From: an uncultured Aeromonadaceae bacterium | Lineage (GTDB): Bacteria > Pseudomonadota > Gammaproteobacteria > Enterobacterales > Aeromonadaceae | Length of the DNA stretch: 39,346 nucleotides | Direction: 5' to 3' | Assembly (NCBI GenBank): GCA_945957385.1 | Contig: CAMFKP010000035.1 | Coordinates: forward strand, 1 to 39,346 | Shown: positions 25,906 to 33,790 of the stretch, in pieces | How the letters are laid out: every line of letters begins with the position of its first letter | How positions within the stretch are numbered: position 1 is the stretch's first letter | Program-made: the position numbers and the translations under genes | Notes under the pieces: generated by a model | What the model was told of the DNA's origin: nothing | Seen by the model: the letters and a program-made list of their open reading frames with translations, nothing else | Databases searched by the model: none

Positions 25906-26045
25906 AATTGCTACTTTTCCTAATCTATTTAAAAGTAAAAAACACGTAGTCACCGTGTACTTATAAATTTATAGGCTAAAAGAATACTTAGATAAGACTT
26001 AAATTCTTATATAAAGTTATGTGCTAGGATGTTTCTATTCGTCAC

Positions 26046-26084
26046 CTAACAAATAACCTTACTTACTGCATGGTTATTTGTTAG
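26046..26084. repeat. 13-bp inverted repeat upstream of the fimbrial operon
   Basis: CTAACAAATAACC and its exact complement GGTTATTTGTTAG are separated by 13 bases, about 140 bp upstream of the pilin start. It could be a regulator site or transcript hairpin. The flanking 25906-26377 stretch is AT-rich and must hold the pilus promoter; I cannot point to a convincing one. Confidence 0.6.
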
Positions 26085-26377
26085 TGGAATATTTGCACTT
26101 AATTATTTTATATCTAGAAAATGGCAGGAAAATCAGTGGCTTTTTATTGAAGTGAATCTATTAACACTCTCAATATAGAGCTAATACTCTAAATCACACC
26201 CTCGAAACTATCAATACATTTTAATGTAATGCTCTCTTTTAAAGCTTATAATATGAGAAAGATCACACAATGAAGTGTAACTTACTATTTCAATTAAGAT
26301 TATTATTTGATTAACATAGTATGAGTATCCAGCCCTCAAGTTTCCCTGAATAAATTGTTGTTTTTGATAGAGTTAGA

Positions 26378-27319
26378 GGCTTTGTTGAGTAGGTCAGGAA
26401 AATAGCCATCTTTGGCCCTTTGATATCTAATCGTGTTATCCTATACAAATACTGTGTGGCATTCCTAAAAGCGTCATTCGGTTTATGGACTTTAAATCTA
26501 GACAACTCGGGCGTAATAGTCCCTCAAGCCTAAGTCCCCCCAAAATGTTCAAACAGGCACATCCCAGTTTCTGTCACTGACCGTGGTGATAACCGATTTT
26601 TTCATCTACGCACATTACTATCTGTTAATCGTTGATTTGCTACCGAGTGGTTACGTTGAAAGTACTTGTCTACCCAATATAGTGCTTCCTTTCATGAAAG
26701 AATCAATAGCCTGATTTCCGGTGAGTTTTGGTTATCAGCCGAGGTAGCACCTATGCAATGTTGTGCCACTGAGTGATAGATCAGTAGAAATATGTACTAT
26801 CTACTGTCAGATAGAGTTTGCGCGACACTCTGCATCATTCAGCCCCATGTTTTTAACTTTCTATTCCCCGTAATCAAAGACTTTTGTGCTGTTCCATCAA
26901 TGACGAGATGCCTGATTTCTCCGAACGTTGGTGTCTTAATGTTGATATTGTCCGTCTGCACTCGTCGTCTAACGATAGAGTAATCAGAGCAGCATAACTA
27001 GAACTTCATCAGCGTAAAAAAAGAGTAAATGAAGCCCTCTGTGTATCTAGTGACAGATTAAACACACTTTTAATCATCATAACCGTATTAGTGTGTAGTG
27101 AAGTGGCCGACCGCAATGTTCAGGAGCTGTGATCAGTACATACGGTGATGGCTGACTCATCAAGTTATACGGTTAGAGAGCAGCGTTGTCTGAGGGAGTT
27201 GTTGTAGATGGGGAGTTTGTGATTTTGAATTTTGGCTTTTCCATAGAGACTTTATCCTCAACGAGTGTAACGATCGGATCCGATAACTCATTAAAAAACT
27301 TTATTTACTCAAAAAAGTT
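26378..27319 (-). mobile_element. decayed IS903-type (IS5 family) element
   Basis: Left end GGCTTTGTTGAGTAGGTC (26378-26395) matches the 18-bp IS903 terminal repeat as I recall it (GGCTTTGTTGAATAAATC) at most positions. The right end is worn; CAAAAAAGTT at 27310-27319 is the best candidate. Inside is a broken transposase. The length of about 940 bp, against 1057 bp for IS903, implies internal deletions. It separates the fimbrial operon from the toxin genes. No target duplication was convincing. Confidence 0.78.
26436..27244 (-). pseudogene. IS903-type transposase remnant
   Basis: Translating the minus strand in shifting frames gives pieces that follow the IS903 transposase in order: MEKPKFKITN at the start (27244), PEHCGRPLHYT, NIKTPTFGEIRHLVIDGT, LSLSGTT, YFQRNHSVANQRL, and INRMTLLGMPHS near the stop at 26436. 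Several stops and frameshifts interrupt it, and about 115 bp are missing relative to the intact gene. The DDE residues are not all in one frame. It is therefore not functional, and shows that the cargo region was built partly by IS activity. Confidence 0.85.
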
Positions 27320-27414
27320 AGTGGAAGATTGCCATGAATATATTGTGATGACCCATCATAATTAAGCCATCACAATTAAATTCACTTAATTATTCTTAAG
27401 CAGACATTACACCC

Positions 27415-29643
27415 TCATAAAAAAATAAAAAAAGACAAAAGAGACGAAAGCGTAACAGTAGATACCGCAGATACTGTCATACTTTCGGTAATATTCATAC
27501 CATTAATTAAAGTAGCTAGCGATGTATTAGCCAATTCAACTGTTGATGCTTCTATCTCATCGGTTTGTTCAAATATATTTAATTGCCTTACCACCTCACT
27601 TGGCGAGTCAGTTTCAAAATATGAGGATGTATCCAACCACCATTCTCTGAATTCAGCAGGCGCATCCCATTGTCCATTAGCCCAATGTTCCATTATTTCT
27701 ACATCACTAGGTTGATATCCATCATTAATATCAACAAGATGGTCATAAAACTCTTCAGTCCAGTCATTCCATTTAGTCAATCGCTCGGCAATCCATCCAT
27801 ATTGGTTGTGCAACTGTGTAGTTATTGAAGGGTCAATACTTGTAAATGCTTGATGTTTATGCATATGATGAGAACTATCAAAGAAAAGCTCCAATCGACC
27901 ATTCAATGTATTACGTACCAACTTATTCAAATCCATTGGTTCTAATGAATTTGACACACTCAGCATTAGCTGTTGAAGCTGGTTATTATATTGATTAATA
28001 CTAAACTTGATGAAATGGAAAAAACTCTCAGATGGTTGTTCTTCATCTCCTAGATAAACCCAATATGTATTTGACTCAGGAGATGTAGGATAATAAAAAT
28101 TAGCATCACTTGCCTTACCTATAAACCTAGGTGAAAAATACATTCCACGATAATAATGTAAATCACCCGGAAATGTGAACCCATCCCATTCAGAGAATCT
28201 AGTTACCTTTGCCAGGAACTCTTTATAATTCTCTTTTGTTGTGAAAACACCCAAATACTTCCATTTATTATTTGATTCATGGCTTGTTGGGAAATACCAA
28301 TTATAATCACTAGCATTTCCATCAAACTTAGATTCAAACAACCTAATCTCACCATCCCTATAATAGGGTACAACATCACCAACATTGACAGGCATATTCC
28401 AAAGTCGTTCACTCAAACCAATTTCGTTAATCATATAGGTTAGAAAATCATCTGAGTTCACTATGCTCAATACATCTGAAATACCAGCACCATTGAGAAT
28501 GCTTTCCATCAACCGCCTATATATATCACCGGATGGTAAATTTAAAAACCATTGATTACGCTTAATCTCATCAACAATATTCTTTACGCTTTCAACATAA
28601 TCTTTATCTTCGTAATTAATAGACAATTGATAAATTAATATATTAGTATTTAACAGTGCACTTTTCTTACCTCTATACAATTCATTTCTTAATACATTAT
28701 TCCTTTTATTAAACATTTCAGACTTGTTAACATTTAAAATTTGCAAGGCAAAATCACCCTCAAAATTCATAGACAACAAAGCCATTAGTTCAAAATCAAA
28801 ATTTATAACCTTATTATAATAATCCGATTCTGATAAAGTTAGATTTGAATCTGACGAGTTTAAAATTTTATTTTTTACTTCGCTAACATTTTTATTGATA
28901 AACTCTTCGCTCGGAGAGAGAGATACATAAGAAGTATTGGTTTTGACAGTTGGTGATGTGTTAGCATTGTTCCATAAATCACTATATGTATTTTCGATAA
29001 TATCTGCACCATCCTTATTTGTTTTTGATACTGTGTAATAATCATTTCCATTGTGTGGATTATACTCATCATAGTATTTCCACTCGGACTCAAAACCCCA
29101 TTTCCCTGAGATAAATGGCGCATAAGCCTTGGCCCAATAATGAAAATGGATACTATTCACTGTAACGCTATTTAGCTGAGTAAATCGTTCAATACTTCGA
29201 GAGACAGCTCCATTTATAAGGCTACGAATTTTTATATCGCGATCACTAAGCTCATTATTAATTACTGTACCAATGTCAATACCACCATAAAATCGATGAA
29301 AACTGTCCGGGTATTTTTCAGCCCATCCCCTCAGGATAGATAGATGCTTATCAAATAATTTTGAAATGTCGTCAATTTCCTTTTCCAATAAAACCCTAAT
29401 ATCACCAGACAGCTTAACATGCTCTTCTTTATACCGATTAAATGGCTCAATAATATTTTGCTTAAATTCCTTTTTTCTTTTATTTGAATATGTTCCTTGA
29501 TCTGTTCCGCTAGGTGGTTTTGGCCTATCGTCTATACAATTTTGCCAATCATTCCAAGGTCCACATATAGCAGCAGCATTCGTTAACTTACTGAAAAACA
29601 AAAGACCTAATATCGATATAAGTAAACTTACTAGTTTAATCAT
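27415..29643 (-). CDS. large secreted protein of unknown function with two WYFP-type repeats, 742 aa
   Basis: I do not recognise the family. A signal peptide (MIKLVSLLISILGLLFFSKL, cleavage near TNAAA) is followed by a short Cys pair (CGPWNDWQNC) and a long mainly helical region (residues 55-410). Two related modules follow at about 422-465 and 493-532: GD(V/L)..YYR, F.GK.SDxNxYxPTSxESNxxWxYLG, resembling small carbohydrate-binding-type repeats. A helical region rich in Trp comes next, and a C-terminal hydrophobic run (SAVSTVTLSSLLSFFIFL) ends the protein without a charged tail, suggesting membrane insertion. It is divergent from the ADP-ribosyltransferase gene across 325 bp and so may belong with it. 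AT-rich, as foreign cargo. It could be a toxin partner, an adhesin or an effector. Confidence 0.78.
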   Translation of the reverse strand: MIKLVSLLISILGLLFFSKLTNAAAICGPWNDWQNCIDDRPKPPSGTDQGTYSNKRKKEFKQNIIEPFNRYKEEHVKLSGDIRVLLEKEIDDISKLFDKHLSILRGWAEKYPDSFHRFYGGIDIGTVINNELSDRDIKIRSLINGAVSRSIERFTQLNSVTVNSIHFHYWAKAYAPFISGKWGFESEWKYYDEYNPHNGNDYYTVSKTNKDGADIIENTYSDLWNNANTSPTVKTNTSYVSLSPSEEFINKNVSEVKNKILNSSDSNLTLSESDYYNKVINFDFELMALLSMNFEGDFALQILNVNKSEMFNKRNNVLRNELYRGKKSALLNTNILIYQLSINYEDKDYVESVKNIVDEIKRNQWFLNLPSGDIYRRLMESILNGAGISDVLSIVNSDDFLTYMINEIGLSERLWNMPVNVGDVVPYYRDGEIRLFESKFDGNASDYNWYFPTSHESNNKWKYLGVFTTKENYKEFLAKVTRFSEWDGFTFPGDLHYYRGMYFSPRFIGKASDANFYYPTSPESNTYWVYLGDEEQPSESFFHFIKFSINQYNNQLQQLMLSVSNSLEPMDLNKLVRNTLNGRLELFFDSSHHMHKHQAFTSIDPSITTQLHNQYGWIAERLTKWNDWTEEFYDHLVDINDGYQPSDVEIMEHWANGQWDAPAEFREWWLDTSSYFETDSPSEVVRQLNIFEQTDEIEASTVELANTSLATLINGMNITESMTVSAVSTVTLSSLLSFFIFL

Positions 29644-29756
29644 AAAATAACCCTTTAATTAAAAAGCCAGTTCAAGCTAATATAACTTAGCTTTGAGATA
29701 TTTTCTTGTAGACATATACATTATTAATGCACACCAACAAAGCATTACTTGAATGT

Positions 29757-29859
29757 CCGTTTAATTATTTCAATGAAAACATAAAAAGTGTTATACAATT
29801 AATTACCACGTAAGTTATATTAGATTGCCATTTTTTAGATGATGGTTTACTTAAACGGA
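29757..29859. promoter_or_regulatory. divergent promoter region between the two secreted-protein genes, with CCGTTTAA inverted repeat
   Basis: The 325-bp stretch 29644-29968 separates two divergent starts and must contain both promoters. CCGTTTAA (29757-29764) recurs inverted as TTAAACGG (29852-29859). This may be a regulator site shared by both genes. No clear -35/-10 pair was found. Confidence 0.4.
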
Positions 29860-29968
29860 AATACCATTCAATTTCAATTAGTTACCTTCATTAAGCACCA
29901 TTTAAAAAATGTACACCGAACTTCATCCATAGTAATGGCTTTCTAATTTTATTAATTTAGGTGTTATT

Positions 29969-31951
29969 ATGATTAAAACCTTAAAATACCTTTTTTTACC
30001 TCTTCTTTTACTCATTTCATTTACCATTTACTCTTCCCCAACACCTATACCTCCAGAAAAAACTTACCGAAAAGATAGCCGCCCCCCTTCGGCTATATTC
30101 AGAGAAGGTTTTTTTCCTCGGGGTCACAATGTTAATCTACTAAGCCATTTAAGAGGTATTTCTGTATGGGCACAAAGTGGAATTCAAGCTAGTGGATTTA
30201 TATCAACTACCGCCGATATCGATGTCGCAAGAAATTTTCAACCAGATATTGACGGTTTTGTTTACGAAATTGTACCCCCATCTTCAAGTTATGATGCTCT
30301 ACTCTCTCTTCAACACGGCATCGAACAACTACCTGAAGGAAGTGAAGAGAGAACGTCTTGGCAAGAGACATTAGAGTTTACGCAAAGATTAAATCAGCAA
30401 CAATGGGTGACAACGGATAGAATAAGACCTGGTCGAATTATCGGAGCTTATCCAATAATTCAAAATCCAGAATCACCTTTGGAGCCTCTCTTAGGGGAAT
30501 TTATTTCCAATCCTAATTTTGACCAATACGCTATTCCATCTGCATCGCCTACCTTCTATCCAGTAAATAGTGAGTTACCATCATATTTTGCGTATGTTCG
30601 TTCTGAAATGAGAAATTCCCTGCGTTCATTGGCATTCTCTTGTTTAGGTGTCAGAGGCTCAAACAATAGAAGTAACTCAGATGACACTTGCAGAGAACCA
30701 GAACTATATATTAATTACATTAATAAATATTCATTAGGGATTGATTTCAATTTGGCCAAGGTTATAGATACCAGTAACTTTGATTTTGGTAAATCCAATA
30801 AAACTTGGAACGATTTTAATGGTGATGGACTCATGGACTATTGTTCAATCAGCGGTAAACAAATCGTCTGTATGATACAGAATGAGAACAATAGTTTTGA
30901 ACGATTAACACAGCATGTTGGTGATGTTGGCTGGAGCGATAGTAGATATTGGATTGATTTCAATGGTGATGGTATCACCGATTACTGCAGAATTACTGAC
31001 ACATGGACAAGATTACAATGCAATGAAGGTACAGAGTCAGGATATTTCAAAAATGTCATAATCTCTGACTACATAGATGCCGGCTGGGTCAGCACAAGGC
31101 GGTGGGCATCTATTGATGGTGACGGAACTAAATCTTTTTGTCGCCAAGTTCAACAGTATGGTTCAGAAATGGCAATAAGATGCATAAACCCAACCAAAAG
31201 CTTCCATGACACATACATGAGAGACTTTACCTCTGGACGAGCTAGGTATGATTATGGGTATGCTAAGAGTCAGATCTGGGGAGACATAGATGGTGATCGG
31301 AAAGATGATTTTTGCTTTATTACTGGCTCAAGTCGTTATGAGCTAAACTGTTTACTCACTGTTGGTAAAGACTTTAGTCAATCTCAAATTTTCCATGCTA
31401 ATTTAGACCAATGGCCAGATACTTTCGCCATTATTGATATCAACAATGATCTAAAATCAGATTATTGCTTCACTGTAGGTGGGAAGATGTCATGCAGACT
31501 TAGCGAAAATTTAACCTTACTCTCTCCTTCCCCTCTTATCGGTAATAAATTAAACGCTAGTCTAGGTACTTGGGGTGATATAAATAATGACGGTTTCATC
31601 GACTTGTGTCATAGACCAAGCGATAACACAATATCTTGTTTTATTAATGGAGGAACTAGCCCACACCTATCTGTCAATCAATCTTTTTCTGAATTAAATA
31701 ATGCTTCATCAGGACAATTTTATTATCCTATCATTGGTACAAATGCATACTGCTCAAAAAATGGTTCTATAAATACATGTTACTCACTTAACACGCCAAG
31801 AGTTGACAGCTATTGCGAAGTCCTTATCTATCAAGATAACAATTGGGTTTGGCGTCCAGACTCGCAATTCTTAAATAAAGTATCTTGCGAGAACAATAAT
31901 TATTGTTCTGAACCAGGAGGCACCTGTAGACAATGGCAATATTTCAGATAA
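29969..31951 (+). CDS. secreted ADP-ribosyltransferase-like toxin with seven-bladed FG-GAP propeller, 660 aa
   Basis: A signal peptide (residues 1-23) precedes a pertussis-S1/LT-A-type domain: TYRKDSRPP (Arg34), FFPRGHN, LLSHLRG (His60), GFISTT (79-81) and FVYEI. The position aligned with catalytic Glu129 of S1 is Gln145 in LNQQQW, with the downstream RIRPGRIIGAY in register. Cys225 and Cys241 bracket an Arg/Ser/Asn loop like the A1-A2 nicking loop of LT. Residues 281-604 hold seven repeats of the D-x-[DN]-x-D-G...DYC type, each with a Cys pair, which fits a seven-bladed FG-GAP/VCBS propeller that could bind calcium and host glycans. It is the only plus-strand cargo gene, AT-rich, with AGGTG before ATG 29969. 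Toxin role is inferred from domains; enzymatic activity is uncertain because of Gln145. Confidence 0.85.
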   Translation: MIKTLKYLFLPLLLLISFTIYSSPTPIPPEKTYRKDSRPPSAIFREGFFPRGHNVNLLSHLRGISVWAQSGIQASGFISTTADIDVARNFQPDIDGFVYEIVPPSSSYDALLSLQHGIEQLPEGSEERTSWQETLEFTQRLNQQQWVTTDRIRPGRIIGAYPIIQNPESPLEPLLGEFISNPNFDQYAIPSASPTFYPVNSELPSYFAYVRSEMRNSLRSLAFSCLGVRGSNNRSNSDDTCREPELYINYINKYSLGIDFNLAKVIDTSNFDFGKSNKTWNDFNGDGLMDYCSISGKQIVCMIQNENNSFERLTQHVGDVGWSDSRYWIDFNGDGITDYCRITDTWTRLQCNEGTESGYFKNVIISDYIDAGWVSTRRWASIDGDGTKSFCRQVQQYGSEMAIRCINPTKSFHDTYMRDFTSGRARYDYGYAKSQIWGDIDGDRKDDFCFITGSSRYELNCLLTVGKDFSQSQIFHANLDQWPDTFAIIDINNDLKSDYCFTVGGKMSCRLSENLTLLSPSPLIGNKLNASLGTWGDINNDGFIDLCHRPSDNTISCFINGGTSPHLSVNQSFSELNNASSGQFYYPIIGTNAYCSKNGSINTCYSLNTPRVDSYCEVLIYQDNNWVWRPDSQFLNKVSCENNNYCSEPGGTCRQWQYFR

Positions 31952-32042
31952 AAACATAAGCGGTGACTATGAATGCTGAAATATTTAATTTTAGTCACTG
32001 ACCTTATTCCTTATCGAGCATTATTTAAAATCAATATTCACG

Positions 32043-32123
32043 ACGCCGAGTATCTACTAGATTAAAAGAGATCAGGTTCTAAAATAGAGCCTGATCTCTT
32101 TTAATCTAGTAGATACTCGGCGT
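32043..32123. terminator. 81-bp near-perfect palindrome, likely bidirectional terminator
   Basis: Two 38-base arms (32043-32080 and 32086-32123) pair with a single G-T wobble around a five-base loop. The inner part, AAAAGAG..CTCTTTT, gives an A-tract and T-tract suited to termination in both directions. It lies between convergent genes: the toxin (ends 31951) and the lipoprotein (ends 32129). The arms are far longer than a terminator needs. Confidence 0.8.
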
Positions 32124-32128
32124 TAGAT

Positions 32129-32491
32129 TTATCTTAATAATAAATTTGCCGCATATTCATTATTAATGAAAACATCACACTCATGCAATGGTGATGAAAA
32201 ACCATTGCTTTTTCTGCTGCAGCGGACCATTACCTTTTTGTTTTTATACATTCTATTATAGACATTTGTATACTCCTCACTCAAGATCCCGCCCAAGCTC
32301 TGATCTTGATTTATGAATGGTTCATCAATCAATAGTTGATCATTAATCCATAATTTTATATTTCCCGTAGGCATATTTGCATTAATAATCATATATTCGC
32401 CGTCCTCGGTTCTATAAGGAGCTTTTGCTGATAAGTTAGAACATCCATTAAGTAAAATAGCTGTTAAAAACAGCAAAATAAGTCGAAACAT
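32129..32491 (-). CDS. small predicted lipoprotein, 120 aa
   Basis: A lipoprotein signal MFRLILLFLTAILLNGC with lipobox LNGC, so lipidation at Cys17 is likely, followed by Ser-Asn, which favours outer-membrane sorting. The mature part is small, with beta-strand-like segments (GNIKLWINDQLLIDE, CDVFINNEYAANLLL) and a second Cys pair. No family is recognised. ATG 32491 was preferred because it starts the lipoprotein signal; ATG 32515 in the same frame adds eight residues. It is AT-rich, belongs by composition to the cargo block, and is convergent with the toxin gene. It may be a lysogenic conversion lipoprotein analogous in type, not in sequence, to Bor. Confidence 0.75.
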   Translation of the reverse strand: MFRLILLFLTAILLNGCSNLSAKAPYRTEDGEYMIINANMPTGNIKLWINDQLLIDEPFINQDQSLGGILSEEYTNVYNRMYKNKKVMVRCSRKSNGFSSPLHECDVFINNEYAANLLLR

Positions 32492-32659
32492 CACCCATAC
32501 CAATACATCATACAAATGATAGGTATTGTAATGGTTTCTCTCGTATTCGCAATAAAAATCCCCCGAAATCTACAGTTATTACTTAACATAAGTATTCGAT
32601 ACTCAATATTGTTAGTTTTGTCTTGCTTGTTTCGGCTAAGTTTTCAATAATTTTTCATA

Positions 32660-32692
32660 GCGTGAAATACAAGATCCGTCTGTATTTCACGC
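32660..32692. repeat. 12-bp inverted repeat at the replication/cargo junction
   Basis: GCGTGAAATACA and its exact complement are separated by nine bases, just after the last replication-region gene (stop at 32703). There is no T run, so termination is doubtful. The arms contain GCGTGA, the same half-site as in the repressor operators, which may be coincidence. The 32492-32659 stretch shows nothing else. Confidence 0.55.
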
Positions 32693-32702
32693 AATAAACA
32701 TG

Positions 32703-33029
32703 TTACTTATTCCAAATATCTTCCTCATGTGGCCCTGGCACTAATGAGTGCATTCCCCACCCTCTAGCCCCTGCTGCACGTAGCATAGCTAACACGACTT
32801 TTGCTTGCTCATGCGTGTATCCCCGCTTACAGATTGTTTGCCATGCAGTACCTCGCATGGCGATATTTAACGAATCTATTAGTGTTTCTCTAATCATTAG
32901 CTCAGCATCATGCAAATGCACCCTACAGTGATGTGAAATAGCTCGAATACTCGCTGATACAGCCATTCCAGCGAGGCTTTGCTGGTCATCCAACACAGCG
33001 GCGCTCTTGGTCTTTTTGGTCGTGGTCAT
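32703..33029 (-). CDS. phage protein of unknown function downstream of P, 108 aa
   Basis: A small helical protein with no signal peptide. Segments such as AISHHCRVHLHDAELMIRET and YTHEQAKVVLAMLRAAGARG look like helical pairs, and WQTICKRGY is a short basic stretch. Its ATG overlaps the P stop as ATGA (33026-33029), so it is translated with P. In lambdoid phages the slot after P carries ren or nin genes; I see no similarity to a specific one. It is the last gene of the replication operon before the cargo region. Confidence 0.68.
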   Translation of the reverse strand: MTTTKKTKSAAVLDDQQSLAGMAVSASIRAISHHCRVHLHDAELMIRETLIDSLNIAMRGTAWQTICKRGYTHEQAKVVLAMLRAAGARGWGMHSLVPGPHEEDIWNK

Positions 33030-33790
33030 TGGTTAGCCCTTACTTTGTTCAATTTCTCTTGAATCGCTTTTCGAAACGCCAGCCCGGTCATTTGGCTTGT
33101 CTGTGTTTCGAATCGCCTTACTGGAGCCGGTGGCCGCCGGTTATCGGTAATTCTGGCTACAGGTGCGGGTATCTTCTCCCCTAGCCCTACGCGCTCACTC
33201 CATGTTTTCAGTTGCCGCTTGGCGAGTTGAATCAACTCACTCTCTGACAAATTTCGATTTTTCATCGCCGTGCGCATATCCAACACAATCCAGTACATCA
33301 CCGGATGAGGCCACGGATAACACTCAGGTGAGTCATACAGCAGTCGGTCTGCGCTGTACCGATGAAAACATGCCATCACCGACTCCACATCCGGTAACCC
33401 GTTTGCCTGCTGCTCTAGGCATAACTCCAGCCAATCGCGCGGCACAGGATACGGGTAATACTTCCGCAAAGGCGCTTGGATGAGCGCATGCTCAATCTGC
33501 TTGGTCGTCACCTTCCCATAGGTCAAAATCCGCGTAATCTCCCTCGTAAATGCGTCCAGCATCTCCTTGCTGCTCAAACGCGCTTGCATCGCTGGCCAGT
33601 GAATGGCGTACAGAGGCATAACCTGCGTCATAACCATCTGACGAACCGCCGAGTGCTGCCGCTTCGTCGAGATATCCCTGCTCTGCGAGTAACTCGCGCA
33701 TTGCGTCCAACCCACGGTGCCATGCTGAGTTACCCGTTGAAGCTGGGCGGTTGCCAGTTCGTGAACTGGAATTGTTGTTGCGTTGGTCAT
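33026..33790 (-). CDS. P: lambda P-like replication protein (helicase loader), 254 aa
   Basis: The C-terminal half resembles lambda P: NGLPDVESVMACFHRYSADR, ECYPWPHPVMYWIVLDMRT, NLSESELIQLAKRQLKTWSE, GEKIPAPVARI. Lambda P equivalents are GLPNVSELVDMVYEYCRKRG, ESYPWKSNAHYWLV and GEAIPEPVKQLP. P brings DnaB helicase to the phage origin with O. The N-terminal 100 residues overlap the O-like gene by 299 bp in another frame. Its own start is well supported: AGGACTGACCAATGACCAAC is the leader cassette found at other genes in this window. It ends in an ATGA overlap with the next gene. Confidence 0.83.
   Translation of the reverse strand: MTNATTIPVHELATAQLQRVTQHGTVGWTQCASYSQSRDISTKRQHSAVRQMVMTQVMPLYAIHWPAMQARLSSKEMLDAFTREITRILTYGKVTTKQIEHALIQAPLRKYYPYPVPRDWLELCLEQQANGLPDVESVMACFHRYSADRLLYDSPECYPWPHPVMYWIVLDMRTAMKNRNLSESELIQLAKRQLKTWSERVGLGEKIPAPVARITDNRRPPAPVRRFETQTSQMTGLAFRKAIQEKLNKVRANQ

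Noticed and set aside
25906..26377. Invertible phase-variation promoter upstream of the pilus operon
   Set aside because: The only strong inverted repeat has a 13-base spacer, too short for an invertible segment, and no recombinase gene is nearby.
26792..26983. Plus-strand 63-aa frame in the IS region
   Set aside because: The reverse strand there encodes IS903 transposase fragments; this frame is its shadow.
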